Shown: piece by piece, positions 10,309 to 24,017 of the stretch
Position numbering within the stretch: the stretch's first letter is position 1
How the letters are laid out: every line of letters starts with the position of its first letter
NCBI GenBank assembly: GCA_021018995.1
Contig: CM037584.1
Span: forward strand, 50,782,811-50,846,810
Length of the DNA stretch: 64,000 nt
Reading direction: 5' to 3'
From: Chloranthus sessilifolius
Taxonomy: Eukaryota; Streptophyta; Magnoliopsida; Chloranthales; Chloranthaceae
Translations under genes and position numbers: made by a program
The notes under the pieces: model-generated
Told to the model about the DNA's origin: nothing
Database searches by the model: none
What the model saw: only the letters and a program-made list of their open reading frames with translations

Positions 10309-13300
10309 ACCATATTGAAGAGGAAGGGGGATAGGGGATCCCCCTGACGAATACCTCTAGAACTTTGAAAGTAGTCAGTTGGGGTCCCATTAACCATGAT
10401 CGAAAACCACGCAGAGGAGTAGCAGGCCTTCATCCATTTCCGCCATTTGACCCCAAAACCCAACTTGCTTAACAGGTTGTCTAAACAACACCAATTTACC
10501 ACTGCAGAGGGCTTTTTTCATATCCACCTTCCACAGGACGGCGGGTTGATCGGTCCTATGTGCCGAATGAACCACTTCTTGAGTGACGACCACCATATCG
10601 ACCAGTTGTCTACTTTGCACAAATGCTCCTTGACTAGCAGAAATGATGTTCGCATTAGCGGTTTGAACCGATTAGCTAAAATCTTGTACAAATAGTTTAA
10701 CAGATAAATGGGATGGAAATCCTTCAGATCCTCTGCTCCCAATATCTTCGGAATGAGCACTATAAAGGTGGAGTTTAGGCTCTGCCCTATGTAACCTTCC
10801 CTATGGAATTCAACAAACACAACCGTTAGGTCGATTTTGAGTAGCTGTCAGAAGCTTCGATAGAACTCCATGGTGAAACCGTCAAAGCTCGGCGCTTTGT
10901 TTCTCCCGTTGCCATTGATTGCCCGCCAAACCTCGACCTCCTCAAAAGGCCTTTCGACCGCCTGTTGGTCCTCCGAAGAGATGGACCGGAAAGCCAAACC
11001 ATCCAACTGAGGTTGGAGCCATCCCTCATCCGTATATAAACCTCTCAGAAAATCGACAATCGGCCTTGATTTGAATCGGCTTGAGAAAATCGTGTCGTAC
11101 GAGATCCGCAGATGATCTTTGATTTGCCATGCGCATTGGCAACATAGTGGAAGTATTTGGTGTTGTTATCGCCTCCCAAGCCAATGAACCTTGGCTTTTG
11201 CTTCTAATAGATCTCCTCTCGCCAAACATTTGTCATTGAGTCCATCTTAATCTTGCGATTGTCATATCGCTTGCGATTCGCCTGGTCTCTGAATTCCTCA
11301 AAATTGCCGAGCAGTTTTAGCCGCTCTAGTAAACTTTCCTTAACCACATGCACGCGCCCATACACTTTCAGGTTCCAGCTTTTAATTCTTTTTTTAAGGT
11401 GCTCGAGCTTGAGAGGAATTTGAAGCTGGGAACCAACCTTCCCAACCTCGCTCCACCAACCGGGAGGGCCCTTCCCCGGACTAGCTTTGGAGGAGAAGGG
11501 GCTTGTGATACACATTCCTCAATAAACCGTGAAGGGTTGTCACGAAAAGATCCAGCCATTCCGGTGAGCACAAGAAGCGATCCAAACGACTCAGGGCCGG
11601 AACATCTTGGAGACTAGAGTCACTAGACCACATGAAACGTGCGCCCATAAGATCCGCCAAACTCCAATCTTGAATGAAAGAATTAAAATTTCGCATGATG
11701 ATGCCCGTCAGACACCTCGCCTTCTTTTCTTGAGGTGAGCAGAAGCGTTGAAATCACCCCCAAGCAAATTGGCAAATCCCATGTTGCCGCAACAATTGCA
11801 ATCTCAAACCAACAAAATGCTAGGCTTGAATTGTTCGACGAGCCGTAGTTGCCGGAAAAAACCTACCTTTTCCCATTGTCTCTTTTTCGCAAAACCACTG
11901 AGGCCGAAAACATCTCGACTTCTTCATCCATCTTCTCAAACAACCTGGAATCCCAGGCCACGACGATGCCCCCCGAGGCTCCCTCCAAGTCCACCCCAAT
12001 CCATTCCCACCTATTGCCGCCCAGAACTGATGACACCTTTCGATTGTTGCTAGTGCCCCACTTTGGGTTCTTTGAGAGTAATGACGGGGGGATTGTGCAT
12101 CACGCGTCTGGTTCTTAAGAGCACACATGCCCTTACGCTCCATGAGAACATTTTCATAAGGAAACCAGACGACAAAGACCGCCCCAACCAAGCAAAACCA
12201 TCAGCTCCCCACAGAGCCCTTCCGTCCGACATCCCCCATTGCGCCTCCCTAGATTTGGAGCGTTGACTCTCTTTTCCTCTTACCTTGAGGGCTTCCTTGA
12301 AAAAGAAATATAGATTTGACCATTGCTCTGAGAGAGCTACATCGAAGTCGTGGAAGGACATGCCCAACTTCTTTCGAATAGAATAGCCTATTGCGTCAGC
12401 TCAAGGGTTGCTTTAGCCCCCACAACCTGTGGAGGGAAGGGTATCGGAGCCGAGACCGAAGAAAACGATCCGTCTTCAGGGTCTAAACATCCCACCCTCT
12501 CGTCACATATGTGCCTCGAGAGGGAGCTAAATGCCATCGACGAAGATGTCGAAGAGACAGGACCTGTAGCGGAGGAAGATAACGAAGTAACTGATGGAGC
12601 AGAGACGTAGGAGGGGACCGTTGTCCCCAAACTGGGGCCCAAATTCGGGATGGAGGATGAAGCGATAGACAGGGGTATTGACCTTCTTTGCCCGTGCCGT
12701 ATCATTGTGTGCCTCTGTTGATCCAACCCCATCTGACCTGAAATCCACGGACCCAGCTCCGAGAGGACAGATACCGGTCTGGCTCTGGCTCTGCAACTTC
12801 AAAAGCCCTCACCAAGGCACATCCAGTCAATTCCCTTCCCACGATTGACCTCACGTGCCACTCATCTGTGGAGGAGGTGACAAGTGTCTCAATCGTAGCT
12901 CCCTGCTATGAAGCCGCCTTACCCAAAACCAAAACGAGAATAGAAGTTTTTGGCAATTGTGCCACCTGGCTTGGGGCTACCATGTGTCCACTCTTGCAAA
13001 GATCGGATCTTCCTAGATCGATTCAAATTTGAAAAGAAAATCGCTAGGAAACAGATCGTTAACTTCCATCTGCGCCGTTGATTTAGCCGATGGTGTTAGA
13101 TCAAAACGTTCCTCCTGGGGCTCGACGCCCACTAGCGTCAACGAGTTGGTGTCTCTAGCGATCTCCACGACCGGAGGTACTCGCCAAAGCTTGCCCAGCA
13201 CACGTCGGTGTAACCCTCCGACGCAACTCCATACACATCCGCATGGCCCCTCGACGTCGAGACAGAGCTCCCCAAGGCCCGACGTCCGATGATGTGGTAC

Positions 13301-13491
13301 CGCGAGGCACATCCCTTGCGAGGACCTTCCGCCAACCCACCACTCAAATCTATCGTCCTTGCATGGGTTGATGAGCGTCGTGAGTTTTAGCTAGAACCAC
13401 GAATATGTGTTCCTTACTTGACACCCGTAGATTCCTTCTTTGAATGCCCCGGGAAGAAAGCCCACTCACCTAGCTCCACTTTTTAGTTGAG
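10309..13491 (-). mobile_element. LINE remnant in unit 3
   Basis: The ORF2 start region ends at 12157, where the first codons differ from other units because it lies in the diverged block. Endonuclease and RT follow leftward with VDMKKA and GIRQGDPLSPFLFNMV near the unit edge. Frameshifted and stopped; motif C absent. Confidence 0.85.
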
Positions 13492-13674
13492 GGTTTACAA
13501 GGAAGATTTGAAGATTTATAAGAACAATAGGTTCTGATTGCCACTGTATGTTGTCATTTACTCTACACATTATTAAACTCCCAGTGATTTGGTGGTTGGG
13601 AATGTTGTCACATCACCGGGAAAACAAAGTTTGAAAAAGCAAGTTCAAATCTCCAAAATTATCTGATAAAAAAA

Positions 13675-14574
13675 AAGCGGTCCAGGTCCCAAAACCATGC
13701 CAATTCATTTCCTTACCCCGACTACCTTGGAGGATGTAATCTTCAACTCTTTGTCATCCTCATCCTCAAGTAGCTCACGACTTCCAACCACCATCATTGC
13801 CCCCATCAGATGAAAATACTTCAACTCCCTTGTTCATAAAGTCCTTACCCTACTTGCAACCGAGGACAACCCAAGCACCTCAACATACCCTGCAATCTCC
13901 TCCCATCTTCTATCATGGTCTTCGCCTCATCAATTTGTCCCACCATCTCCAAGATCAGTAACTATGCTAACAGATCCAAGTCTCTAATCACTACCCAACC
14001 CAATTCCTCAAGAACTTGATCACATCCACAACCTCTGTTTTCAAGGTACCAGCAGTAAAGTTTAATGCTGAGGATGGTGTTCTCCTAACATGGAGAGCTG
14101 AGTTTGGTAGCACCCTCCAGTTGTCATTTTAGAGACACCCATATAGATAGAAAACCCGTTAGAAGACAATGGGAGTATACCTTAATCATTTTATACCAAT
14201 GGAGGATTGAAATCGAGAATCGTTTGGACAATTAACTCTTTGGTCACTACTTCCACTTGGCATTGTCAGTTTGCGTCCAATTGTCGGAGACAACCCTAAT
14301 TTGAAGAGCATTTGTATTTTGAGAGAGATGCGGGTGGGCACGCAACTTGAGTGCGGCTGACAAGCAGCTTAGGGAGTTAGGGAGAAACCATTGTCTGCTT
14401 CAGCATTGACAGAGAGGACACATTGGTGGCAATTAAGCCATTGAACGAGTGTAGTGCAGGGAGCAAGGATGAAGCAGAGGGTTTTGTTTCTGGGGCTTTG
14501 GTGGCGCTTTAAATGCCGCCGTGAAGGACTTATTTAAGCGTCAGAATTACCTATTAGAAATAATTAGTTTTTAG
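13675..14574 (+). pseudogene. F-box pseudogene copy 3
   Basis: Same decayed F-box copy. The segment about 13720-13960 has several differences from other units. The start place reads AAG and the end reads LEIISF-stop. Confidence 0.9.
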
Positions 14575-14770
14575 ATCGCGGTTAGTTGATTCCAGTTTGT
14601 CCCCTAACCTTTTCATTATCTGCAATTCGCGTAATTTTTTAGGTTCATTCCTTTGTTTCAATTTGATGTTTGAGAAGGAGACTTCAGAGTTCATAGTGTG
14701 AAACTGTTGTTTTTAATTTGTGTTCAAAGGATGAGGTACTAGTTCTGCTTGTTTGTTTTTGTTTGTGGAG

Positions 14771-14895
14771 AATGGTCGGGTCCAACTGGTTGACCCAGAT
14801 ATGGAGTTGAATGAAAGTTTAAGATTTTCTTATATCCAATGGTTGTAAAACTGGGTGAACTCCATATCCGGTTCAACCAGTTGGACCTAACCATT
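14771..14895. repeat. Foldback sequence, unit 3
   Basis: Same two-armed structure as unit 2, essentially identical in sequence. Confidence 0.7.
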
Positions 14896-14963
14896 GCCCT
14901 TATGTATGTATGTGCAATAAAATCACCATTTAATTTATATTTATATAGGACATGCTGGAGCTC

Positions 14964-15000
14964 CACGTGGCACTAAAATAGTTTAGTTTAGTGCCACGTG
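14964..15000. promoter_or_regulatory. G-box palindrome, unit 3
   Basis: Perfect 14-bp arms with CACGTGGC cores and the same 9-base loop. Confidence 0.6.
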
Positions 15001-15021
15001 AAGCGCCACATGAGCTCACGC

Positions 15022-16482
15022 ACCATATTGAAGAGGAAGGGGGATAGGGGATCCCCATTTAATACCTCTAGAACTTTGAAAGTAGTCAGTTGGGGTCCCA
15101 TTAACCATGATCGAAAACCACGCAGAGGAGTAGCAGGCCTTCATCCATTTCCGCCATTTGACCCCAAAACCCAACTTGCTTAACAGGTTGTCTAAACAAC
15201 ACCAATTTACCTCCGTAGGTTTTTTTCATATCCACCTTCCACAGATGGGTTGATCGGTCCTATGTGCCGAATGAACCACTTCTTGAGTGGGCGACCACCA
15301 TATCGACATTGTCTACTTTGCACAAATGCTCCTTGACTAGCGTAAATGATGTTCAGATTAGCGGTTTGAACCGATTAGCTAAAATCTTGTACAAATAGTT
15401 TAATGTGATAAATGGGATGGAACTCCTTCAGATCCTCTGCTCCCAATATCTTCGGAATGAGCACTATAAAGGTGGAGTTTAGGCTCTGCCCTATGTAACC
15501 TTCCCTATGGAATTCAACAAACACAACCGTTAGGTCGATTTTGAGTAGCTGTCAGAAGCTTCGATAGAACTCCATGGTGAAACCGTCAAAGCTCGGCGCC
15601 TTGTTTCTCCCGTTGCCATTGATTGCCCGCCAAACCTCGACCTCCTCAAAAGGCCTTTCGACCGCCTGTTGGTCCTCCCAAGAGATGGACCGAAAGCCAA
15701 ACCATCCAACTGAGGTTGGAGCCATCCCTCATCCGTATATAAACCTCTGTAAAATCTGACAATCAGTTCCTTGATTTGAATCGGCTTCGAGAAAACTGTG
15801 TCGTCGGCCGAGATCTGGCAGATGATCTTTGATTTGCCATGCGCATTGGCAACATAGTGGAAGTATTTGGTGTTGTTATCGCCCTCCCGAAGCCAATGAA
15901 CCTTGGCTTTTTGCTTCTAATAGATCTCCTCTGCCAAACATTTGTCATTGGAGTCCATCTTAATCTTGAGATTGTCATATCGCTTGTGATTCGGCAGGTC
16001 TCTGAATTCCTCAAAATTGTCGAGCAGTTTTAGCCGCTCTAGTAAACTTTCCTTAACCACATGCACGAGCCCATACACTTTCAGGTTCCAGCTTTTAATT
16101 CTTTTTTAAGGTGCACGAGCTTGAGAGGAATTTGAAGCTCGGGAACCGAACCTTCCCAACCTCGTTCCACCAAATCCGGGAGGGGCCCTTCCCCCGGGAC
16201 TAGCACTGGAGGAGAAGGGGCTTGTGATCGGACACATTCCTCAATAAACTGTGAAGGGTTGCTGCCGGGAAAAGATCCAGCCATTCCGGTGAGCACAAGA
16301 AGCGATCCAAACGACTCAGGGCCGGAACATCTTGGAGACTAGAGTCACTAGACCACATGAAACGTGCGCCCATAAGATCCGCCAAACTCCAATCTTGAAT
16401 GAAAGAATTAAAATTTCGCATGACCGCCCCGTCAGACACCTCGCCCTTCTTTTCTTGAGGTGAACGGAAGCGTTGAAATCAC
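15022..16482. repeat. Tandem array unit 4, left part (interrupted by the Athila element)
   Basis: It begins at the standard junction and runs through the LINE RT and most of the endonuclease on minus. It stops inside the endonuclease motif GGDFNAS at the insertion site (GTTGAAATCAC). The unit resumes at 27891. Leaving out the element and one copy of ATCAC gives a unit of about 4767 bp. Confidence 0.93.
15022..16482 (-). mobile_element. LINE remnant in unit 4, RT and endonuclease C-terminal part
   Basis: RT sequence occupies 15022-about 16200, with an indel-rich patch at about 15200-15400. It is followed by the endonuclease end DHKPLLL and RLDRFLCSPEW. The rest of the LINE continues at 27891. 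Confidence 0.83.
16478..16482. repeat. Target-site duplication ATCAC (left)
   Basis: ATCAC sits just before the left LTR and again just after the right LTR at 27891-27895. The uninterrupted site in the other units reads GAAATCACCCCC, with one ATCAC. This is the 5-bp duplication made by a Ty3-type integrase. Confidence 0.95.
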
Positions 16483-17875
16483 TGATCGATTTAGAATGTA
16501 ACCCTTGCAAGTGCACAAGATCTATTGCAGTATGGCAAGAACAGGGGTGTCGAACCCACAGGGAAACGTGAATTTTTAATTAATTCTTTTAGAGATTTTA
16601 AAAACGTCCCTAAGGAAGTACCAAAGGGCAGATTCAATTTTACCAAAAACTTAACGCACTTTTCCTAAATGCAGAAAAATAAATTAATCTAAACAATTAA
16701 TTACTGATAAATCTACGAACAATATTAAAATGAGATCAAGGAATATGCTACCCCAGATTCGTACCCCTTTTCTATCATTAAAACCCACAGTTTCATTAAA
16801 TCATCATTCACACCATCATTCATCTAGAAAAATGACTTGAAATAAAATATGATCATCAATCCCAAGATACCCTATCTAAAAACAATGACTCAAACATTGC
16901 GGTATGAGTCATGTAAAAGCATAGCGATCTCATGATATTTAGATCACGACAATCAAGACATAATCGCTTCTGACTAGATCACCTGCAGTCCAGATCTAGC
17001 GATTACGGCCGTTGATACGAATCAACGGTCATAACAAAGCATTTAAAAATATTTTCGTCACACAAACTTTGAGACGCGATTCCATGATAACAATAATAGG
17101 CTGGTATTAATCATAAACATGGGTACTTATATCGCATCTTCCCCGATCTACTGATTTAGCCGCTCATCTTTGGTGTTTGATCTCCTTTTTCTTTCAAAGT
17201 CATTCCTCTTTTATTTCTTCCAAAAGATATTTGCAATTGTTTTTCCTAAATACAATCTATGAATTTCTCAGAGAAAAATAATGCAAATCCTAGGTACAAT
17301 CTACCCTGAATAAACCCTAGAAGAAGGAGAGAAGAAGACTTGAAAAGATGAAGAAAATATTCCCCCAAAGTGAAGAGCCCTCAAAACTAAAAAGAAAGAA
17401 TGAATAATATTCTAATTGCCAAAATCCTCTCAAGAAACTCGTGGCTTCCCTTTTTATAATAGCCTAACCCTAATACCTCTCTCGATTGACATCTAAGAGT
17501 AATTTTCGTGAATTCCCGCCTAGCTTTGCATCAGATACTGCCTCGGTATTTTGCTCATAATTTTCTGTACCGAACTCGGATTGAGGTGATTCTTGAGGCG
17601 TTGGAAAGCTGACGACGAGCTCTACAACTTTTATGTTTTAGCCATTTCCTGAATCTGACGTCTTGAAGGTCCAAATTGAGCTGTAAGTCGCACTAAGTTC
17701 TCAATGACCCAAAATAGCAGTGTTTTGACATTATTTTCGGGATTCTTGGGCATTTTAGAAACTTGGGTGTATTTACAAACACTTCAAATCTAGCAAATCT
17801 TATCAGATAGCCTTCATCGGACGGCTAAATATAGGTATTTAGGGGTGAAATATCATCATATTTCACTACTCATCA
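16483..17875 (-). repeat. Left LTR (3' LTR in element sense)
   Basis: 1393 bp, starting TGATCGATTTAG and ending CTACTCATCA on plus. It is near-identical to 26493-27890 from about 17190 onward. Most differences are in the first 700 bp and are short and patchy. The internal side carries the purine-rich tract of the element. Confidence 0.95.
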
Positions 17876-20038
17876 CACCCCCAAACCTACACTTTGCTAG
17901 TCCTCGAGCAAAGAGAATGATAGAAATATAAAGCAAATCAAACTAACATCCTAAAATTTAAATGCCACTTTCGTAGGAAACACGATTGCACTTAGCATGT
18001 GCAACAAGCCTTTAAACCCCTAGGTGATCCCTAGTGGAGGAGTTGTGTCTCCTGAGGGTTTGCAGTGAAGTTACCCACAAACTTCCAAAAATTTCAAACC
18101 ATCGGTAAAATTTAGTTTTCAAAACATGATTTTTTTTTTTTATAACATATGTACTATTCAAAAAAACAAAAATCATTAATTGCTTCAGTATGTGAATCAT
18201 CAATCTCAAATATTAAAGTCATGTCAATCATGCTAGTATCCATTCAAATTAATTTAATGCTCAAATTGTTAGATAACTCATTCATTCATGCCTAAACGTG
18301 AAGTGTGTGCATACCAAAACCAAGATTCATCCATCTCAGAACTAGTCCAAACGGAAAACCATCGGATCTGTTGTCTCGACTCAATCCTCACTTTAGGTAT
18401 ACTCTCAAAATAAAATCACTCCGATGATGGGTAAGTTTTCACACTGTGAGAGATCAATACAAAGCAAATAAAAGGTCTCACATGATAAATGAAACACGAT
18501 GCAATCAATGAACAAAATAAATCTCATAAGAACGATATTGTATATCCTAAGCATGTCATATCAAGTGTCATAAGTATTATATATTGACTCTCCACAAGAC
18601 AGGCGATTACCAATGCAAGATCGGATCATGAAGGTCTTTTGTAGGGTTGTAATGGGGCTCTGTAAGGGTAAGAAAGAAAGGAATTGTGATTCAAAATTTA
18701 CGAAATTGGAAAAGGAACTAACTTCCGATTTTTTTTTTTTTTTTATTTCTCTTCTTTTCTTTTTTTTTCTTTTCTAATTTCTCACCATTTTTTTTTTTTT
18801 TTCAATATTTTTCTTTTCTCATTCTTTCTTCTCTTTTGAATTTCCTTTTCTTGAAGCACCTCATTCTTCATTCCTTTTTTTTTTTCTTTTCTCTCCTTTT
18901 TTCTTTTATATTTGCCATACACTCTCAAGAAACACCATAACTCATTATCTCCACTTACTCTCTTTTCGCTCATTTTTATCCCTCGTTCCTAATTTCTCGA
19001 AATAAGAAGGTAAAGCTAAATTTTAAATTGTGAAGGGTTAAAGGTTAACGTGGCTTATCAAAGAATGTATAAGGGTAAATTTTTCTATAGGCTCAAAGGG
19101 GTACTAGAAGGATAAATTTATATGAGGTGGGGCATTTTAAGCACAAACGAGCCAAAGAAGGCCTTCAATCATTTCCTTAAAAGATGGTAACCTTGCCTAT
19201 TTGTCTTGAGTAGATATACTGATGCGTTCTAACACAATAATATGAATTTGATATCATGCAAAGTCACAAGCCAAAATAAAATGTATGAGATTATGCAAGA
19301 TAATTCAGATTCAAAGAAAACTCCGAGTTTATATATTCACTCATCAATGACGGAAATTAGCTCTAAAGCTTATCGGGTTTAGTCTCCACTAAGAACCTAA
19401 GATTCAACGTTCAAAATAGTTCATCGATTTCTAAGTCTTAGCTTGGTATAAGTGCAAAAATTCTAAGCACTAATTTGAGTCATCCACAAATTATCACTTT
19501 AAGCTTCATCATCCTAGATACAAGTATTCAAAATATGACATCAATATTCTCAAAATTAAATTCACATGCATCATCAACTAAAGTTTGAAAACTATTGCAA
19601 AGTAAATCATGTATGATGGTTCCAAAAAATTTTTTATTTTTTTTTTTTTTTTTCAATGAAAATCAAAAATAAGGGGTGAAAGATAGATAATCATACTTAC
19701 CCCAAACCTAAAAATGACAATGTCCTCATTGTTTGCAATAAGTAGGCACCCCAAAACCTATTGAAAAGTACCTCAACACAAAGATCAGGTGCAGAGAATA
19801 TGGGCATCAAATTAGAACATGACCAAAAATAGATTGAAGGTAATGTGGCTACACTAATTTGGAAATTAAAAATAACCTAAACTAAACTAAAAACTAATAT
19901 TCTAGAACTAAACATACGAAAAGAAAGATAAATCCTAAATCCTAAACTAAACCTGTGTCCAACTCCTAAATAAAACACACTGGGTTGCCTCCCAGGAAGC
20001 GCTGAGTTTAAGTGTCGACAGCTCGTCCTCTTCATTGA
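17876..20038 (-). other. Athila internal region between integrase and 3' LTR, non-coding
   Basis: In many Athila elements this place holds an env-like ORF. Here only short, unrecognised frames are seen, together with poly-T and pyrimidine-rich tracts (18728-18910, 19629-19655). The purine tract is next to 17876. GGTTGCCTCCCAGGAAGCGC at 19984-20003, just past integrase, is a sequence often seen in this lineage. Confidence 0.7.
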
Positions 20039-23000
20039 TCAAGAATCTGGATCACTAAGGTGCATCGCCTCAATCTTAAACTGGGTCATCGGCTCAAACA
20101 TTGGTTTGAGTCTTTGCCCATTCACTTTGAAAACTCGATTGTCCTGAAGGCTTTGAATTTCAATTGCACCGTGCTCACTAATGGAAACAACCTGAAACGG
20201 GCCTTCCCATCTAGATTTCAATTTCCCAGGATGAAGCTTAAGTCGGGAATTGAATAACCAAACTTTTTGGCCAACATGAAACTCCTTCCGAGAAATTAAT
20301 TGATCGTGCAACTTTTTGTACCTTTCCTTGTACATCTTTGAATTTTCATACGCATCGTAGCGTAACTCTTCTAATTCACTCAACTGTAACCTTTGATTCG
20401 ACCCTGCTGCTTGCATATCGAAATTAAATCGTTTGATCGCCCAGAATGCCTTATGCTCCAATTCGGCGGAAGATGACATGCCTTCCGTGAGACAATTTCA
20501 AGGAGACATTCATCGGTGTCTTGAATGCAGATACGATAGGCCCACAAAGCATCGATAGCCGGTTTGACCAATCTCTTCTATCCGTCGCACTGGCCTTTTC
20601 TAGAATTCGCTGATTTTGCTAGACACTTCCACGACCACTAGTCTGTGGATGGTATGCGAAACTTTGTGAGTGACGCCGCATTTCTTCATTAAAGTGGCAA
20701 AATGGCTATTGCAAAATGCGAACCGCCATCACGATGATTGCTCTTGGGATCCCGAATCGGTTAAACACATGTTCTCTCGAAATTTGACCACAACCTTGTG
20801 ATCATTTGATCGGGTTGCCACGGCTTCAATCCATTTGGAGACATAGTCAATGACCACCGAATATATGAATACCCAAAGGATGGTGGAAAAGGACCCATAA
20901 AGTCAATCCCCAAACATCGAAAATTTCAACAATCGTAATTGGATTAAGGCATCATATTTCGTCGTGAAATATTGCCAAGTTGACACCGTTGGCATTCCTT
21001 GCAGATTGAGCGTCACGAAGATTGAGGGCCGAGAATCCGCTTTGAAGGATTTTCATGCGGTCTTCGTCTCGAAATGGCCTCCACAGCCCCAAAGATGGCA
21101 AAAATTTAGGGCTTAGTTGCTCGTCTTCCGCACGCATCTCCTAATGATCCGATCCGGCGGAATTTAAACAAATATGGTTCATCCCGAAATAGTATTTTAT
21201 TTGGGAGAAAAGAGATTCTTATCATTCTTACCCCACTCAAGGGAATTATCGCCGATGACCAGATAATTCACGATGTTAGCAAACCACGCGAAACTTTTGC
21301 ACCGGCTACATCAATTGCCATCAAATGTTCATCCTAAATGTGTCACGGATGGTCTCGTATAGATGATTCTTCGAGCGAATTCTAGGCGGATGATCGACCA
21401 CAACGTTCTCAACCCCTTTTATCTTTAATCTCAAAGTTGAATTCTGAGAAGCGGATCCAACGGATCAGCCTTGGTTTCGCATCCTTCTTTGCTAAAAGAT
21501 ATTTCAAAGCGAGTGGTCCTAAAAGACCACTATTTTCGATCAAGCAAATAGGAACGGAATTTGTCCGAGCATACACCACACTAATAATTCCTTCTCGGTG
21601 GTGGTGTAATTTAGTTGGGCATCAATTAATGTCTTCATAGCATAATAAATTACGTGAGGTAATTTATTCACCCTTTGCCCTAAGACACTCCGATCGCATA
21701 ATCGGATGCATCACACATGAGTTCGAATGGTAAAGAATAATCCTGGTTGGATTATTGGTGCATTTGATAAGAGTTCACGCAATTTTAGGAATGCCTTTAT
21801 GCAATCCTCATCAAAATCAAAGGAACATCTTTTGCCAAGCAAAAATGGTTTAGCCACCTTGCTAAAATCCTTAATGAATCTTCTATAAAATCCGGATGCC
21901 CCAAAATGATCGAATTTGTCAACACTTTTAGAGGTGGTAAATTTGCAATTAAGTCGACCTTCGCCTTATCAACTTCAATTCCTTTCGTTGAAACAATATG
22001 CCCCAACACAATTCCTTGTTGAACCATAAAATGGCTCTTTTCCCAGCTGAGAACAAGTTTGGAATCTACACAACGTTGCAACACCTGTGAAAGATGATTC
22101 AAACAAGAATTAAATGTTTTTCCAAAAACCGAGAAGTCGTCCATGAAGACTTCGATGAATTTGTCGATCATGTCCGAGAATATGGCCAACATACATCGTT
22201 GAAACGAGGCCGGAGCAGTACATAAGCCGAATGGCCTCCTTCGATATGCAAACGTACCATATGGAGACGTGAATGTTGTCTTCTCTTGATCAGCTGGAAA
22301 AACGGGCACTTGATTGTATCCCGAATAACCATCAAGAAAGCAATAAAACTCTTGCCCAGCTAACTTCTCAAGAATTTGATCAATGAACGGAAGGGGAAAA
22401 TGATCTTTTCTGGTGGCTGTGTTCAATTTTCGATAATCAATGCACACACGCCATCCAGTAGTTTCACGAGTGGGCACCAATTCTCCCTCCGTAGTTTCAT
22501 TCACTGTAATTCACTTTTTAACGATTTATCTTGGACTAACCCATTCACTATCAGAGATCGGATAGATGATTCCAGCATCGAGGAGTTTAATGATTTCCTT
22601 TAAATCGACTTCTTGCATGTTCGGATTAAGTCGCCTCTGTGGTTCCCTCGATGGTTTACTCTCATCCTCCAGATGTATTTTATGCATACATACTGATGGG
22701 TCAATCCCCTTGAGATCAGCTAAGGTCCATCCGATGGCCTCCTTGTGCTCTTTCAGCACCTTCACCAAATCATTCTCTTGTTCTTCCGATAATATGGATG
22801 AAATTACCACTGGAAGTGTATCTCGAGGTCCCGTAAAAGCATATTTGAGGGACTTAGGCAATTGTTTCAATTCCACGCTTGGTGGTCGCTCAATTGATGG
22901 AGTCGACATCCTTTACCTCGAGGTAGTGGTTCTACCTTAGTCACAACTTCACATAAGTTATCATCTTGACATGATGAATTTGACTTTTCTCTTCTCCTTT

Positions 23001-23650
23001 CAAGCCCTTTGTCCTCATAGATGGCTAACAAAGCTTCAAATTCCTCTTTGGTGAGCATTGATGGTAATGCTTCATCCACCACTTACTCCATCGATCGATG
23101 TAAAACATTCGACCTCATCCTCATTAGGGAAATGGTTCATCGCATGGAATATGTTAAGCGACTTTCATGTTTCCAAAAGAAAGCGTCCATGACTCGTCGA
23201 CAATTAATGCAAGCGTTAGCGTGGCGAGAAACGGACGTCCAAGAATAATTGGGACTTGATTGATTGATTTGCAGTGGTTCCATGTCTAAGACAACGAAGT
23301 CCACCGGAAAGACAAACTTGTCTATTCCAACCAAAACATCCTCGATAACACCCTCGGTCTTCTTTTCCGATCTATCCGTTGGAGTGTGACCGTCGGGTTT
23401 CAATTCACCCAATCCGAAGTTTCGTACATTGAGTATGGGATCGATTAACACTTGCTCCCAAATCCAATAACGCCTTTCCAATTGGTTGCCCACCAATGAC
23501 ACATGGAGCAGTTGGGACTCGGGGTCTTTCGGTTTACTGGGGTTTCCAATCGCAATATCGAATGACTTGATTTGTTAGGAACACTTTCTTTGAAAGCGTG
23601 ATGCGTGCCTTTCTCTTCCGAGTGCACAAATCTTTGAAAAACTTTGGCGT
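20039..23650 (-). pseudogene. Athila pol remnant: protease, RT, RNase H, integrase
   Basis: Read right to left: the protease region lies at about 23100-23650 (C-H-W-W and IDP-ILNVRNF stretches). The RT lies at 21797-22900 with WRVCIDYRKLNTATRKD, YGTFAYRRRPFGLC and FMDDFSVFG. RNase H is at about 21000-21790. The integrase end at 20039-20479 shows [16 protein letters not shown] and [11 protein letters not shown], the usual C-terminal DNA-binding part of this lineage. Broken in many places and treated as a fossil. Confidence 0.88.
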
Positions 23651-24017
23651 ACTCGGGGACTTGTTTGATTGTTTCAAGTAATGGAAGATTTATCTTTACT
23701 TGCTTGAATGTTTGAAAATTTCTTCCATTTTTGTCCCTTTCCCATTCTAGATGGAGGAGTTAGGCATTGAGGAATGGTGCCTTTGGGACATAAGGTGCGA
23801 TTTCATTTCCGATTCTTTTTCACGTCCTTGTTGGACGGTTGAAGGAAACTCTTCTCTATTACTTTTTCTTTTCTCTTCCTTGCTCTTGCACTTTTCTTAT
23901 CTCGCTCTTTGTCTCTTTCTTTCTCTTTTCCTTTTCTCTTTCCTTTTCCTTTCTCCTTTCTTTTCTCGATTCTTTTCCTCTCATCGCTTCTCTTTCTTCA
24001 TCGCCTTCTCTGCATTT

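Larger units (their letters stand above)
10309..15021. repeat. Tandem array unit 3 (4713 bp), with an older diverged block
   Basis: Same layout as the other units. About 12040-12420 differs from the other copies by many base substitutions, not only indels, as if this block had escaped homogenisation or represents an older unit type. On both sides the sequence returns to near identity. Confidence 0.93.

Noticed and set aside
18782-18973. Lysine-rich 63-codon minus-strand frame
   Set aside because: It is made by a pyrimidine-rich low-complexity tract in the non-coding part of the Athila element.
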